Below, piece by piece: positions 1 to 7,767 of a stretch of DNA of 64,000 bases. Origin of the DNA: an uncultured Eubacteriales bacterium (lineage in GTDB: Bacteria; Bacillota; Clostridia; Peptostreptococcales; Anaerovoracaceae); NCBI GenBank assembly GCA_902775345.1, contig CACYLW010000013.1:1-64000 (forward strand). Direction: 5' to 3'. Numbering within the stretch: the stretch's first letter is position 1; every line of letters starts with the position of its first letter. The notes under the pieces were generated by a model. That model had not been told where the DNA came from. It did not search any database and saw only the letters and a program-made list of their open reading frames with translations. Position numbers and translations under genes: made by a program.

Positions 1-29
1 ATAATTGCTTTGAGAAAGGGGGCACATTA

Positions 30-428
30 ATGAAGAAATTAATTATCGGTGTGATGCTTACCATTGCAGTGTTATGTCTTGCAGCTTGTGGGGGCTCGTC
101 TGTAAAGGTGGGCTCGTTCTCATCTCGCTACTTTAACGGGGATGATTATGATAACGCTGTACAGGAAGTCTTTACTTATTTCAGCGACTGGGAAGGCTGC
201 ACTATGACAGAAATCGGATATGCCGGAGATGACGCTGTCAAGGCAGAAGCGGAAATCCGTGGGTTGGCGCCCGAGCAGGTTATGGTACTGACATCCACCT
301 TTACTACGGACGGGGAAGACCACCAGAACGGCCTCGAACCAAATTACACATATGAGGATTACAAGTGGATCCTGACAAGAAACACTACGGCGGAGCCATG
401 GAACCATGAAGATCATGGTTACGGCTAA
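30..428 (+). CDS. Small secreted lipoprotein, unknown function
   Basis: The 132-residue product begins with a lysine pair and a hydrophobic stretch ending in the lipobox LAAC (Cys at about residue 20), so it should be exported and lipid-anchored outside the membrane. The remainder is an acidic, aromatic-rich domain of about 110 residues that I do not recognise with certainty; its shape resembles small DUF4829-like lipoproteins. The ATG at 30 follows a GAAAGGGGG ribosome site. It stands alone, followed by the first copy of the 92-nt repeat. Function is not inferred. Confidence 0.75.
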   Translation: MKKLIIGVMLTIAVLCLAACGGSSVKVGSFSSRYFNGDDYDNAVQEVFTYFSDWEGCTMTEIGYAGDDAVKAEAEIRGLAPEQVMVLTSTFTTDGEDHQNGLEPNYTYEDYKWILTRNTTAEPWNHEDHGYG

Positions 429-448
429 ACCGGTTAAGAAGGTGCTAA

Positions 449-581
449 GTGGTTGGATGAAAAGAGATGGCGTGCTGTCCTCCTTTCATTTCAATGTGTT
501 CAGAAATAGCGTCTAAATTCGAGCCTCGTACGCTCCACCATCGAAAAACCCGAAGATTTCAACGTCTTCGGGCTTTTTCTT
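449..581 (+). repeat. 92-nt conserved element, copy 1, with terminator hairpin
   Basis: The core at 449-540 is nearly identical, without indels, to 2158-2249 and 9672-9763. It contains GTCCTCCTTTCATTTCAA, which resembles the 3' end of 16S rRNA (anti-Shine-Dalgarno), and ends in a tRNA-like TTCGAGCC...CTCCACCA. It is followed by a hairpin with stem CCCGAAGA (549-556) / TCTTCGGG (565-572) and CTTTTT. The hairpin stem differs between copies although the core does not. The most likely reading is a multicopy small RNA or a tRNA-derived repeat. No clear promoter is seen. Confidence 0.75.
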
Positions 582-662
582 GTCTCGAGTGATCCGAGCT
601 ATTATCCCAAAAAGGAGCACATTAGGAGCACAAATTCAAAAAAATTCTGTTTTTACTGTCGA

Positions 663-1058
663 TTAACTGTCGAAAGTGTCTCCCTGATCGAGTCGATCCT
701 GAACCATCCGGAGAGCTCGATCGTGTATTCTGAAAACTCCTGTCCACGAATAGTGGATCCCTTCACAGATCTCCTCCCAGTTCTCTCTATGCACATAGCG
801 ACGAGTCAGGACTTCTCCCTCGAGTCCCGGGATCTCTGTGATCAGGTCGAGGATCTTCTTCCTTGTGTCTGACACTTCGACGAGTCTCTTCTCCCAGACA
901 GTCAGCTTCTCTTCGATGTTAGCTCGATCTTTTTTCATCTTTGGAGTTGTCTGTGTGGTTATACGATCCAGAGAGTCGAGCTTGTTCCTCGTCCACAGGA
1001 TCTCCGACTTCAGTCTCTCTTCCTGTCGATCATAGTTGTCATATTGAAGTAATGGTAT
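663..1058 (-). pseudogene. Phage sigma-70-like HTH activator, start codon lost
   Basis: The minus-strand frame from 1058 down to 663 is open. An ATG at 938 exists, but family-like sequence continues upstream of it (coiled coil rich in Glu/Arg, then Ser-Leu-Asp-Arg-Ile) with no start codon before an in-frame stop at 1059-1061. The C-terminal third (TRRYVHRENWEEICEGIHYS, then IHDRAL) matches sigma-70 region-4-like proteins of Firmicute phages (DUF1492 / late-gene activator type). I read it as a 5'-truncated prophage remnant; a product starting at 938 is possible but lacks a ribosome site. A further short minus-strand frame at 1143-1196 may belong to the same remnant. Confidence 0.55.
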
Positions 1059-1255
1059 TTATCCTATGTGATATTTGTATGCCTAGAAGAGGGATTTTCT
1101 GTAGTAGGTTAGGCATGTGCGTAGAAAAACAACCTCTATAAGCTAGCCGTCATAGAGACGCAGGATCTCGTCGGCGAGCTTTTCTTGTGACCTCATAAGG
1201 CAAACTTTGTTTTAATTGATTTATAAAAAAATTATCGTAAAACATTAAAAAACTG
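1059..1255. other. Gene-poor stretch with short remnant frames
   Basis: Between the phage remnant and the next promoter only short frames are visible. One minus-strand piece (1143-1196) reads as the last 17 residues of a helical protein, and the segment from 1200 is AT-rich. No RNA gene or repeat is recognised. Confidence 0.4.
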
Positions 1256-1283
1256 TTGACATACATTAATTCATATGTATAAT
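1256..1283 (+). promoter_or_regulatory. Strong sigma-A promoter with internal dyad
   Basis: TTGACA at 1256-1261 and TATAAT at 1278-1283 are separated by 16 bp, upstream of the DUF2975/HTH pair. ATACAT (1261-1266) and ATGTAT (1275-1280) form an inverted repeat spanning the spacer, a plausible operator for the HTH protein encoded by the second gene. Operator assignment is inference. Confidence 0.75.
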
Positions 1284-1351
1284 GGGCATTGTAAGGATCC
1301 TAAATAACATATTTCACAGATCAAAACAACAAACACAGAAAGGACATTATC

Positions 1352-1852
1352 ATGAATAAAGATACCAAGTTAGCAAATCTTCAGAAAACAAGCAAAGTCT
1401 TCGCAGTGATCGCAAAGATCATTGAGCTCGTAAACTATGTAGGAGCTGCGATCTGCGCAGCTGCCATTCCGGTGCTCTTCATAAACCAGGACAAGCTGAA
1501 ATACTTCATAAGCGGACAGGAAGACGATCAGTTCTTCCAGATGCTTTCAGAGAACATGGAATTCAGGAGCGCTATGACAGTCTTTCTCGTGTTCCTGATC
1601 GTGCTCACACTCGCCAGCGCTTATCTTTTCAGAAAGATCGGTACGCTCTTCAGAAACATCAACGAAGACTATTCACCTTTCATTCCTGAGAATGTAAAAC
1701 TCATCAAGATCATAGCAGTATTCGTCGCAGTGTTCATGCTGCTTGAAACAAGTATAGTCCCTGCTGTTATGAGTGGATTGATGATCTGGGCTGTGGCTCT
1801 TCTCTTTGACTATGGCTGCGAGCTCCAGACCGAATCCGACGAGATACTATAA
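1352..1852 (+). CDS. DUF2975-type membrane protein
   Basis: The 166-residue protein has four hydrophobic segments, at about residues 15-42, 72-92, 118-135 and 137-152, with an extramembrane loop between the first two. Size, topology and the partner gene match the DUF2975 family, usually co-encoded with a small Cro/C1-type regulator. It starts at ATG 1352 after AGAAAGGA and lies 11 bp before the HTH gene, so the two are one transcript. The biochemical role of the family is not known to me. Confidence 0.75.
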   Translation: MNKDTKLANLQKTSKVFAVIAKIIELVNYVGAAICAAAIPVLFINQDKLKYFISGQEDDQFFQMLSENMEFRSAMTVFLVFLIVLTLASAYLFRKIGTLFRNINEDYSPFIPENVKLIKIIAVFVAVFMLLETSIVPAVMSGLMIWAVALLFDYGCELQTESDEIL

Positions 1853-1863
1853 AGGAGGGCACT

Positions 1864-2076
1864 ATGGCGATAATACTCAGACTCGACAGAATGATGGCTG
1901 ACCGCAAGATGTCCCTGAACGAGCTTGCAGAAAAAGTCGGCATCTCCAATGTCAATCTCTCAAAAATAAAGACCGGTAAGGTAAACGGGGTGAGGTTCTC
2001 CACACTGGATGGCATTTGCAAAGCGCTGGATTGCCAGCCTGGAGATATTCTGGAATACAGAAAAGACGAAGAATAA
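1864..2076 (+). CDS. YozG-family Cro/C1-type HTH regulator
   Basis: The 70-residue product is essentially one helix-turn-helix domain. The recognition region is MSLNELAEKVGISNVNLSKI and the C-terminus (TLDGICKALDCQPGDILEY) is characteristic of the YozG group, which accompanies DUF2975 membrane proteins. AAAGGAGG sits just before the ATG. It probably autoregulates the pair through the dyad in the 1256-1283 promoter; this is inferred from position and family habit. Confidence 0.88.
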   Translation: MAIILRLDRMMADRKMSLNELAEKVGISNVNLSKIKTGKVNGVRFSTLDGICKALDCQPGDILEYRKDEE

Positions 2077-2157
2077 TCGGAATTTAAGCTATACTACGAG
2101 CAGAAAAAGCCGTACAGTATAACATAACACAACCAGTACGAGCGAGTGATTGGATGA

Positions 2158-2285
2158 GTGGTTGGATGGAAAAAGATGGCGTGCTGTCCTCCTTTCATTT
2201 CAACGTGTTCAGGATTAGCGTCTAAATTTGAGCCTCGTACGCTCCACCAAGAAAACCGTTGAGATTTCAGCGGTTTTATTTTTTT
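2158..2285 (+). repeat. 92-nt conserved element, copy 2, with terminator hairpin
   Basis: The core at 2158-2249 matches copies 1 and 3. Its terminator has an 11-bp stem 2252-2262 / 2267-2277 (AAAACCGTTGA with TCAGCGGTTTT, one G-U pair), loop GATT, and a T-rich tail. Short GGTTGGATGA-like motifs occur just before (2146-2157) and after (2288-2315) the element, as if its 5' leader were tandemly repeated. Confidence 0.75.
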
Positions 2286-2420
2286 GGGTGGTTGGACCTG
2301 ATTGGATGAACTTGGATAAATCCTCCTTGGACTGGTTATAGAGCAAAACATCTTGGCAGCATTTTATTCCTCGCTTACAGCGAATACATGTTGTCAGATC
2401 GTTTCATATAAAAATATATG
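2286..2420. other. Intergenic stretch with degenerate TTGGA motifs
   Basis: After copy 2 there are several TTGGAT/TTGGAC motifs, then AT-rich sequence leading into the tetR promoter. No gene is seen; the minus-strand frame here is tRNA-like repeat read backwards. Confidence 0.4.
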
Positions 2421-2449
2421 TTGACTAACGACCGAACGGTAGGTAAAAT
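2421..2449 (+). promoter_or_regulatory. tetR promoter with operator between -35 and -10
   Basis: TTGACT (2421-2426) and TAAAAT (2444-2449) are 17 bp apart. The spacer contains the dyad ACCGAACGGT (2431-2440). The 19-mer 2426-2444 recurs at 3191-3209 upstream of the next gene with only four differences, which marks it as the TetR operator and implies autorepression. Confidence 0.75.
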
Positions 2450-2495
2450 AGAGACGTCAATTATAGAAAATACGGTTGCTGCTGGAAGGAGTACT

Positions 2496-3113
2496 ATGGA
2501 AAAGGCCAATACAAGAGACGAAATACTGAAAGTTGCGCTCGATCTGTTTTCAGTAAACGGGTATGAAGCGACGAGCATTTCACAGATCGCGGATGCTGTC
2601 GGAATACGCAAAGCGTCTCTTTACAGCCACTTCAGCAGCAAACAGGAGATACTCGATAATGTTGTAGCAGCAGTACTGACTGGTTATGATAATCATTCAG
2701 TATTTGCCAATACAAACTGGGATGATCCTGAGTTCACCAAGGATAAGCAGAAAATGACTGCAGAAGATGCTGCCGGCATGATACAGAGTCAGGTCAGACG
2801 TATACTCCATGATCCTGCAATCAGCAAGGGCAGAAAGATGCTCATGATCGAGCAGTTCCGAAACAAAGAACTCGCCGAACTGCAGACCAGAGTGAATTAC
2901 GAAGATATCATGAAATATTTTGAAGGGATGCTCAGATTCCGTGTCCGCATGAATTCGCTGAAGGATTCAGATACTGAGATCATGGCAGCGCAGCTTTCAT
3001 CGCCAATCACTGTATGGATCAACCTATGCGACAGGGAACCTGCCAGAGAGGAAGAAGTAATGGAACTAGTTCACAATCACGTGCTGCAGTTCTTCGAGGT
3101 ATACGCAAAGTAG
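2496..3113 (+). CDS. TetR/AcrR family repressor
   Basis: The 205-residue product has a TetR N-terminal DNA-binding domain at residues 8-55, ending with the typical [14 protein letters not shown], and an all-helical ligand domain whose inducer cannot be predicted. An in-frame ATG at 2418 overlaps the promoter, so the start is the ATG at 2496 preceded by GGAAGGAG. Matching operators upstream of this gene and at 3191 suggest it represses itself and the hydrolase/CPBP operon that follows. Confidence 0.9.
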   Translation: MEKANTRDEILKVALDLFSVNGYEATSISQIADAVGIRKASLYSHFSSKQEILDNVVAAVLTGYDNHSVFANTNWDDPEFTKDKQKMTAEDAAGMIQSQVRRILHDPAISKGRKMLMIEQFRNKELAELQTRVNYEDIMKYFEGMLRFRVRMNSLKDSDTEIMAAQLSSPITVWINLCDREPAREEEVMELVHNHVLQFFEVYAK

Positions 3114-3190
3114 AACGATACAAGCAATCAATTGTATAGAATATAAATACCGGCCGGCCATTGCGGCTGACCGGTAAAAAAATACACTCC

Positions 3191-3209
3191 TAACTACCGA
3201 ACGATAGGA
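3191..3209 (+). promoter_or_regulatory. Probable TetR operator upstream of the Ntn hydrolase operon
   Basis: The sequence carries ACCGAACGAT inside a 19-mer that repeats the tetR promoter operator (2426-2444). It lies 22 bp before the ATG at 3231. No strong -35/-10 pair is obvious around it. Joint regulation is an inference from the repeated motif. Confidence 0.6.
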
Positions 3210-3230
3210 AGTGAAAGGAAGGAGTCAATA

Positions 3231-3917
3231 ATGTGTACAAGCATTGTAGTAAATAAGAATAAGACGATCGTAGGATGGAATCTGGATCTTCTGGATATGG
3301 AGTACAGAGTAAGGCCTGCAGATGAAGGAGTATACATAGAGGTCAATGACGCGAAGGAAGGGTGGATGCCGCTGTTTGGCGCGAGCTCCCGTGGAGATTT
3401 TGTCGGAATGCCTACATGCTGGCCTGCTGACAGAAGAAGTGATCCTTCAGGAGACGGAGAGAACGTCATAATGCTTGACATCGATCTTTTACTGCAGAAG
3501 AAGACGCTGCAGGAGATCCGGGATATAGCGGCCGAAAGGCCAGTTTACAGTATACCTGGGCTGACCTTTATGTCTGCTCTGTCAGATGCTGAAGGCAACG
3601 TGCTTCATATCGTGCCGGGGCAGGGTTCCAGCTATTATGAAAAACCTGAATACAAGATATTAACTAACTTCTCACCATACAAGCAGAACTCGGAGACACA
3701 TCCGTGGATGGGCTGGGACAGATATCACATAGCAAAAGACATGCTGAAAAAATCGTCAGATGATTTTGATGTGGATGATTGCTTTGATGTACTCAAAGAG
3801 GTCTCTCAGGAAGTCTGCCCGACAGTTGTATCCATGGTATACGACGTGACAGACAGGACTGTTTACTGGTGTGAGAACAGAGACTGGGATAAGAGAGAAC
3901 TGTGGAGGTGGAAATAG
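3231..3917 (+). CDS. Choloylglycine hydrolase-like Ntn amidohydrolase
   Basis: The 228-residue protein begins MCTSIVV, with Cys2 placed to become the N-terminal nucleophile after Met removal, as in linear amide C-N hydrolases (penicillin V acylase / bile salt hydrolase superfamily). GWNLDL and the later LTNFSPY segment fit the fold. It is shorter than bile salt hydrolases (about 320 residues), so the substrate may be another amide such as an N-acyl amino acid. AAGGAAGGAG precedes the start. First gene of a four-gene set under the presumed TetR operator. Confidence 0.75.
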   Translation: MCTSIVVNKNKTIVGWNLDLLDMEYRVRPADEGVYIEVNDAKEGWMPLFGASSRGDFVGMPTCWPADRRSDPSGDGENVIMLDIDLLLQKKTLQEIRDIAAERPVYSIPGLTFMSALSDAEGNVLHIVPGQGSSYYEKPEYKILTNFSPYKQNSETHPWMGWDRYHIAKDMLKKSSDDFDVDDCFDVLKEVSQEVCPTVVSMVYDVTDRTVYWCENRDWDKRELWRWK

Positions 3918-3919
3918 TC

Positions 3920-4165
3920 ATGAAGACGAACATAGAAAAATACATTATTGGAAACCGCAAATTGATGAGAATGCTGACCGTTACGGCAACACTGTTCTTT
4001 GCCGGTGCGGTGTTCAAGCTCACAGCAGACAAGTGGCCGGAGGGAGTAATATACTTCGTGACGGCAGCTTGCTTCGCATCGCTTGAAAGAGCATGTGTCA
4101 GGAGAGCAGGCGAGGCAAGAAACAATAATGAGACAACTTATCACGAGGAAGATGACAATGAGTAA
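3920..4165 (+). CDS. Small two-helix membrane protein
   Basis: The product is 81 residues if started at ATG 3920, which has GGAGG at 3904-3908; a GTG at 3902 would add six residues. Two hydrophobic stretches (about residues 19-37 and 43-57) are followed by a charged tail. No family is recognised. It starts just after the hydrolase stop and overlaps the CPBP gene, so the three are translationally linked. Confidence 0.6.
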   Translation: MKTNIEKYIIGNRKLMRMLTVTATLFFAGAVFKLTADKWPEGVIYFVTAACFASLERACVRRAGEARNNNETTYHEEDDNE

Positions 4166-5012
4166 TACTGATGCTACCAGATATGACAATATAGCGCTGA
4201 TCACATTCTTCACTTTAGTGATAATACTGTCGCTGGCGGCAGAGGCATTTATAGTAAAGGACGGCCCACTCTGGATGTATTTTGTGCTGATGTGGATCCC
4301 GGCATTTTCAGCGATCATTTCAAGCGCGGTTTCGCTTAAAGGAGATAAGGAGAAGTTTTCTCTGAAGAGCTTTCTTTCCGGGCTTGGGATAAGAAAATGC
4401 AGGATTCGTTACATATTGCTCGCAACCCTCATTCCTTTGGCCTATCTGTTGATCCCATATATGTTCTACTGGAAAACACACCCTGATAATTTCGGCTATA
4501 CAGGTGTAGCTATTCAGTTAGTATTAAAAGATTGTCTTCCGATGATGGTCATTGGAATTTTCCCCAACATAATTTCCGCAATGGGTGAGGAGATAGGCTG
4601 GCGGGGGTACATGCTTCCTGCTCTCACGGAAAGAAGCGGTCTGAAGAAAGCACTGATTATAACGAGCCTGTTCTGGGCATGCTGGCATTTGCCGCTGCTC
4701 GCTTTCGGAGACTACATGGTGGGGGCACCTGTGTGGTATAAACTGCCTGCATTTGCACTTTGCATATTACCGGTCGGGATTATCATTGGCGGGCTGACAT
4801 ATTTGAGCAAGAGCGTCTGGCCTGCTGCATTTCTACATGCGGCACATAACAATTATGATCAGGCAGTGTTCGGCGTAATAACAAGAGGCGATGACATGAT
4901 GTATTACGTCAGCGAGACCGGGTTTCTCACAATAATATGCGCATGGGTGATCGCACTAATAATGATTGTCAAAATCAAGAATACTGCAGCAAAAGAGGAG
5001 AAACAGATATGA
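4158..5012 (+). CDS. CPBP family intramembrane metalloprotease
   Basis: The 284-residue polytopic protein has the CPBP (Abi/CAAX) signature: EEIGWRGYMLPAL with the Glu pair, later FWACWHLP with its His, and HAAHNNYDQ near the end. It is expected to act within the membrane as a glutamate-type protease; in Firmicutes such proteins serve prenyl-protein processing or bacteriocin self-immunity. The start at ATG 4158 follows CGAGGAAG and overlaps the upstream stop; an in-frame ATG at 4152 is the alternative. The substrate is unknown. Confidence 0.85.
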   Translation: MSNTDATRYDNIALITFFTLVIILSLAAEAFIVKDGPLWMYFVLMWIPAFSAIISSAVSLKGDKEKFSLKSFLSGLGIRKCRIRYILLATLIPLAYLLIPYMFYWKTHPDNFGYTGVAIQLVLKDCLPMMVIGIFPNIISAMGEEIGWRGYMLPALTERSGLKKALIITSLFWACWHLPLLAFGDYMVGAPVWYKLPAFALCILPVGIIIGGLTYLSKSVWPAAFLHAAHNNYDQAVFGVITRGDDMMYYVSETGFLTIICAWVIALIMIVKIKNTAAKEEKQI

Positions 5013-5272
5013 GCAGTTTTTACGAGTTTGCCGGCGCTGCATTACCATGGGTCACGTTAGGTATCTTAATGGCTGTGTTTTGTGCAAGAGCGGCAAGCAG
5101 AAAAAAGACGCAGAAAAAGAAAGACGACTATAGTTCTGAAGGAATGTCCATTGGGATGTGCTTCGGAGTTGCAATCGCAACAGCACTGCATATCAATGTT
5201 GGCATCGGAATGACGCTGGGTCTGTTACTGGGACTTGTGATAGGTTCTTCAAAAGAGAAGGAGGATGACTAG
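5009..5272 (+). CDS. Small membrane protein with glycine-zipper helix
   Basis: The 87-residue product has one N-terminal helix (about 5-26), a very basic linker (SRKKTQKKK), and a second region with GxxxG-like spacing, such as in GIGMTLGLLLGL. AGAGGAG precedes ATG 5009, which overlaps the CPBP stop (ATGA). It closes the TetR-controlled group. A small helix-packing protein next to a CPBP protease could be its partner or target; that is speculation. Confidence 0.6.
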   Translation: MSSFYEFAGAALPWVTLGILMAVFCARAASRKKTQKKKDDYSSEGMSIGMCFGVAIATALHINVGIGMTLGLLLGLVIGSSKEKEDD

Positions 5273-5274
5273 AG

Positions 5275-5611
5275 ATGACTCTGACAGATAATATGATCCA
5301 AATACGAAGGTTGTCTGATCCTGAAATCCCTGCAGCACTGGATCTGGCCTGGAGGGTGTTTTCCGAATACGAATCTCCTGATTATTCAACAGAGGGGACT
5401 GAGGAGTTCCGTAAGTGCCTGCGTGATAAGGAATATCTGTACTAAGATGTTCGATCACCTTCTGGAGAATTATAAAGGCAATTTCATAACGGTCAATTCT
5501 TCGCCGTACGGCCTGGGCTTCTATAAAAAACTGGGATTTGTTCCGACTGAAGAAGAAAAGACCATAAACGGTATTAGATTCACACCGATGATATATAGGA
5601 GGAATACCAGA
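5275..5611 (+). pseudogene. GNAT acetyltransferase with internal deletion
   Basis: The first 56 codons (5275-5445) read as a GNAT N-terminus (MIQIRRLSDPEIPAALDLAW) and then hit a stop. A different frame supplies the C-terminal part from about 5449: KMFDHLLENYK, then the acetyl-CoA domain end GLGFYKKLGFVPTEEEKTI. Intact relatives have about 60-70 residues between these blocks, including the CoA-binding loop, so the centre is missing and the frame is shifted. It begins 2 bp after the upstream operon. Confidence 0.75.
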
Positions 5612-5816
5612 ATGAAGGATTACATAGCATACTGTGGACTGGACTGCGAGATATGGGATTAAAACACCGTTCTGCTATTCACTTTGCCAGATAAGGCAGT
5701 GTGCGCTTAGCAAAGACATTGAAACCTGCGGAGGCTGCAGCGAAATGAGCACCTGTGAAAAGCTGAAAATGGTAACAGGAAACAACGAGGAAGCTCTCAT
5801 GAGGCTAAAAGGATAA
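5612..5816 (+). pseudogene. DUF3795 cysteine-rich protein with internal deletion
   Basis: AGGAGG at 5597-5602 precedes ATG 5612, which encodes MKDYIAYCGLDCE, the standard DUF3795 start; the frame stops at 5662. The C-terminal half (TPFCYSLCQIRQCALSKDIE, TCGGCSEMSTCEKL, GNNEEAL) continues in another frame to 5816. The missing middle is about 35-40 residues in intact relatives as I recall them. The preserved cysteines suggest a metal site in the intact ancestor. Same style of damage as its neighbours. Confidence 0.72.
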
Positions 5817-5818
5817 GC

Positions 5819-6143
5819 ATGGAAAGAAAACTAATCAATTGGATAGGATTATTGGGTATCATATCGCTGATATCTTATGCGCTGGCAGTGATCATATCGC
5901 CGATGGCTTATCCAGGGTATAACTGGATGGAGCAGGCTGTCAGCGATTTGTCTGCTGATAATGCATCGTCAAAAGCATTGTGGAATCAGCTGTCGTCCAG
6001 GCATATCCCCTCTGCAATACTTCGGAATAGTTGAAAGATGCAGTGTATTCGCTGCAACAGGCTTCAATGCTGTACTTGGCTGGTGCCTGTTCAGAGGCTT
6101 TGGATCACCGGATAAATACAAAAATAAAGGAGTTAAGAAATGA
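5819..6143 (+). pseudogene. DUF998 membrane protein with internal deletion
   Basis: The N-terminal part from ATG 5819 reads as a DUF998-type start (first membrane helix, then AYPGYNWMEQAVSDLSADNA and LWNQLSS). Translation then leaves the family and stops at 6034. A second frame contains FGIVERCSVFAATGFNAVLG, the last helix of DUF998 proteins, and ends at 6143. Most of the central helices, roughly 100 residues, are missing. The stop at 6141-6143 overlaps the next start (ATGA). Confidence 0.7.
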
Positions 6144-6655
6144 ACATCATTTATGAGAAGAAAGTTGCCATGACCTTTATTGGTTTTCACACAGAGATTT
6201 GTCCGGAGGAGGGCTATCAGAAATGCCCTGAATTCTGGGATAGGGAATACGCTGCAAAGTATGCCCGGCTCTGGCAGACAATGAAGCCGGAAAATCCGGT
6301 TGAGGCAGCGATCCTTTCGAATGGAATCGGCATGTTCGCCATCTGCTCAGAGTCCGGGAACGGATTCGAATACTGGATCGCGGGGCTGTATCAGGGTGGA
6401 AAAGTGCCGGAAGGACTGGAGCTTTACACTTTTCCGGCAAGCGACTGGGCATTGTTCACAACTAAAGGGCCTATTCCAGACTCTATACAGGCACTGAACA
6501 CCTATGTCTGGCAGGAATGGTTTCCTTCTGAAGGAATTAAACGTCGCGCAAACGGCAAAGCAACGATCGAAGTGTACTCCGCAGGCGATCCACAGTCACC
6601 GGATTACGAGAGCGGCATCTGGGTCCCGCTGCAAGAAGCAAAAATGTCGTTATAA
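6140..6655 (+). CDS. GyrI-like effector-binding domain protein
   Basis: The 171-residue single-domain protein resembles the C-terminal ligand-binding (SOUL/GyrI) domain of AraC and MerR regulators, without an attached HTH. Blocks FWDREYAAKYARLWQ, GIGMFAICSE, FEYWIAGLYQGGKVPEGLEL and WVPLQEA fit. It probably binds a small hydrophobic or cationic ligand. AAAGGAG precedes the ATG. Unlike the genes on either side it appears full length. Regulatory partner unknown. Confidence 0.75.
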   Translation: MNIIYEKKVAMTFIGFHTEICPEEGYQKCPEFWDREYAAKYARLWQTMKPENPVEAAILSNGIGMFAICSESGNGFEYWIAGLYQGGKVPEGLELYTFPASDWALFTTKGPIPDSIQALNTYVWQEWFPSEGIKRRANGKATIEVYSAGDPQSPDYESGIWVPLQEAKMSL

Positions 6656-6656
6656 C

Positions 6657-7145
6657 ATGGCAAATATCATCACAGTTATCAGGATCATCTGCTCCATTGT
6701 ATTACTATTCTGTCAATTCCCCTCCACAGCCTTTTATATTCTGTATGTAACCGCGGGGATCACAGATACAATTGACGGAGCGGTTGCGCGAAAAACAAAT
6801 ACAGTCAGCGAGTTCGGTGCAAAGCTGGATACCGCTGCCGATTTTGTGCTTGTTGTTGTATGCATGAAAACGCTGATTCCTATACTCGATATTCCTAAAT
6901 GGCTATACGTTTGGATCGCCGTTATAGCTTTGGTCAAAGTGATCAATGTCGTGTCCGGATATGTGATGAGGAAAGAATTTATCACAGCACATACCGTTAT
7001 GAACAAGGTCACGGGTATTCTTTTGTTCATTCTGCCGCTGACCCTGCGAACACTTGACTTAAAATACACTGGGGCTGCTGTCTGCACAGTGGCTGCATTT
7101 GCCGCAGCACAGGAAGGACATTACATCAGGACGGGGAAAGTTTAA
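6657..7145 (+). CDS. CDP-alcohol phosphatidyltransferase family protein
   Basis: The 162-residue membrane protein carries the CDP-alcohol motif D-x2-D-G-x2-A-R-x8-G-x3-D-x3-D, seen as DTIDGAVARKTNTVSEFGAK followed by LDTAAD, at about residues 34-59. Four or more hydrophobic segments follow. Such enzymes move a phosphatidyl group from a CDP-diacylglycerol onto an alcohol headgroup in the cytoplasmic membrane. It starts at ATG 6657, just after the upstream stop. It is somewhat short (usual 170-200) but the active site looks intact. It is a second-type paralogue rather than an obvious pgsA. Confidence 0.8.
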   Translation: MANIITVIRIICSIVLLFCQFPSTAFYILYVTAGITDTIDGAVARKTNTVSEFGAKLDTAADFVLVVVCMKTLIPILDIPKWLYVWIAVIALVKVINVVSGYVMRKEFITAHTVMNKVTGILLFILPLTLRTLDLKYTGAAVCTVAAFAAAQEGHYIRTGKV

Positions 7146-7153
7146 GAGATGAC

Positions 7154-7700
7154 ATGAGTACAGCCGAAATTGAGACCAGATTAACAGAGCTATATGAAAA
7201 GGAAGCAGAGAAGCTCTTGACAGCTATTTTGCAAAGCGTCAGGCTGAGCTGAAAGAAATAGCGGATACGGCGCACTATCAGATGCGGCTTCTGGATACAG
7301 CCAGAAACAGGCTGAGAAAGGAGCAGAACATGAGTTACGATGTTTCAATCAAAACGATACCTGAACGTTATGCTGCAACAGTACATATGACTATACCGCG
7401 TTACGAGGATGAAGGCATGGTGTGGCAGATCCTCAATGAAGAGACAGGCCCGCTGAATGTGATTCCTGCGGAGCCATGCCTCGTAGCAGCAGAATATCTG
7501 GACGATGAGTATAGGGAAGAGGATGTGGAACTGATCGCATGGAAGACGGTCAGGGGAAAGTATACGGCGCAGTGATTGCATGGGTCAATGAGAACGGTTA
7601 TGAATGCGCCGGCCCTATGTTCAATATCTATCATGTCAGTCCACACGAGACGCAGAATCCTGACGAATTCGTTACGGAAGTGTGCTACGCAGTAAGATAA
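7154..7700 (+). pseudogene. MerR/GyrI-type regulator remnant with internal deletions
   Basis: No MerR HTH is present. A frame from 7154 gives a helical fragment; another gives AKRQAELKEIADTAHYQMRL, the linker typical of BltR-like MerR regulators. It runs into an effector domain (NMSYDVSIKTIPERYAATVH, EDEGMVWQIL) and stops at 7575. The final block (WVNENGYECAGPMFNIYHVS, FVTEVCYAVR) continues in a third frame to 7700. The HTH and about 40 residues of the effector domain are therefore missing. A partial product from 7282 or 7330 could still be made, but is unlikely to fold. Confidence 0.7.
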
Positions 7701-7767
7701 CACAATATCAGGAGGGGACTGGTGCTTCCGGATCAAACATCAGTCTCCTCTTTGGGAGGAAAATGAC

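Noticed and set aside
449-540. 92-nt element as a true tRNA or tmRNA
   Set aside because: The T loop and CCA end are present, but the T stem does not pair and no 5' acceptor strand (GGAGCGT) lies upstream.
2094-2351. Minus-strand frame through the 92-nt repeat copy 2 (SNLDANPEHVEMKGGQHAIFFH)
   Set aside because: The frame is not kept in the flanks of the other copies, there is no start context, and the peptide end is the tRNA-like tail in reverse.
3150-3176. GC-rich dyad after tetR as a rho-independent terminator
   Set aside because: It can form a stem, but an A run rather than a T run follows on the plus strand.
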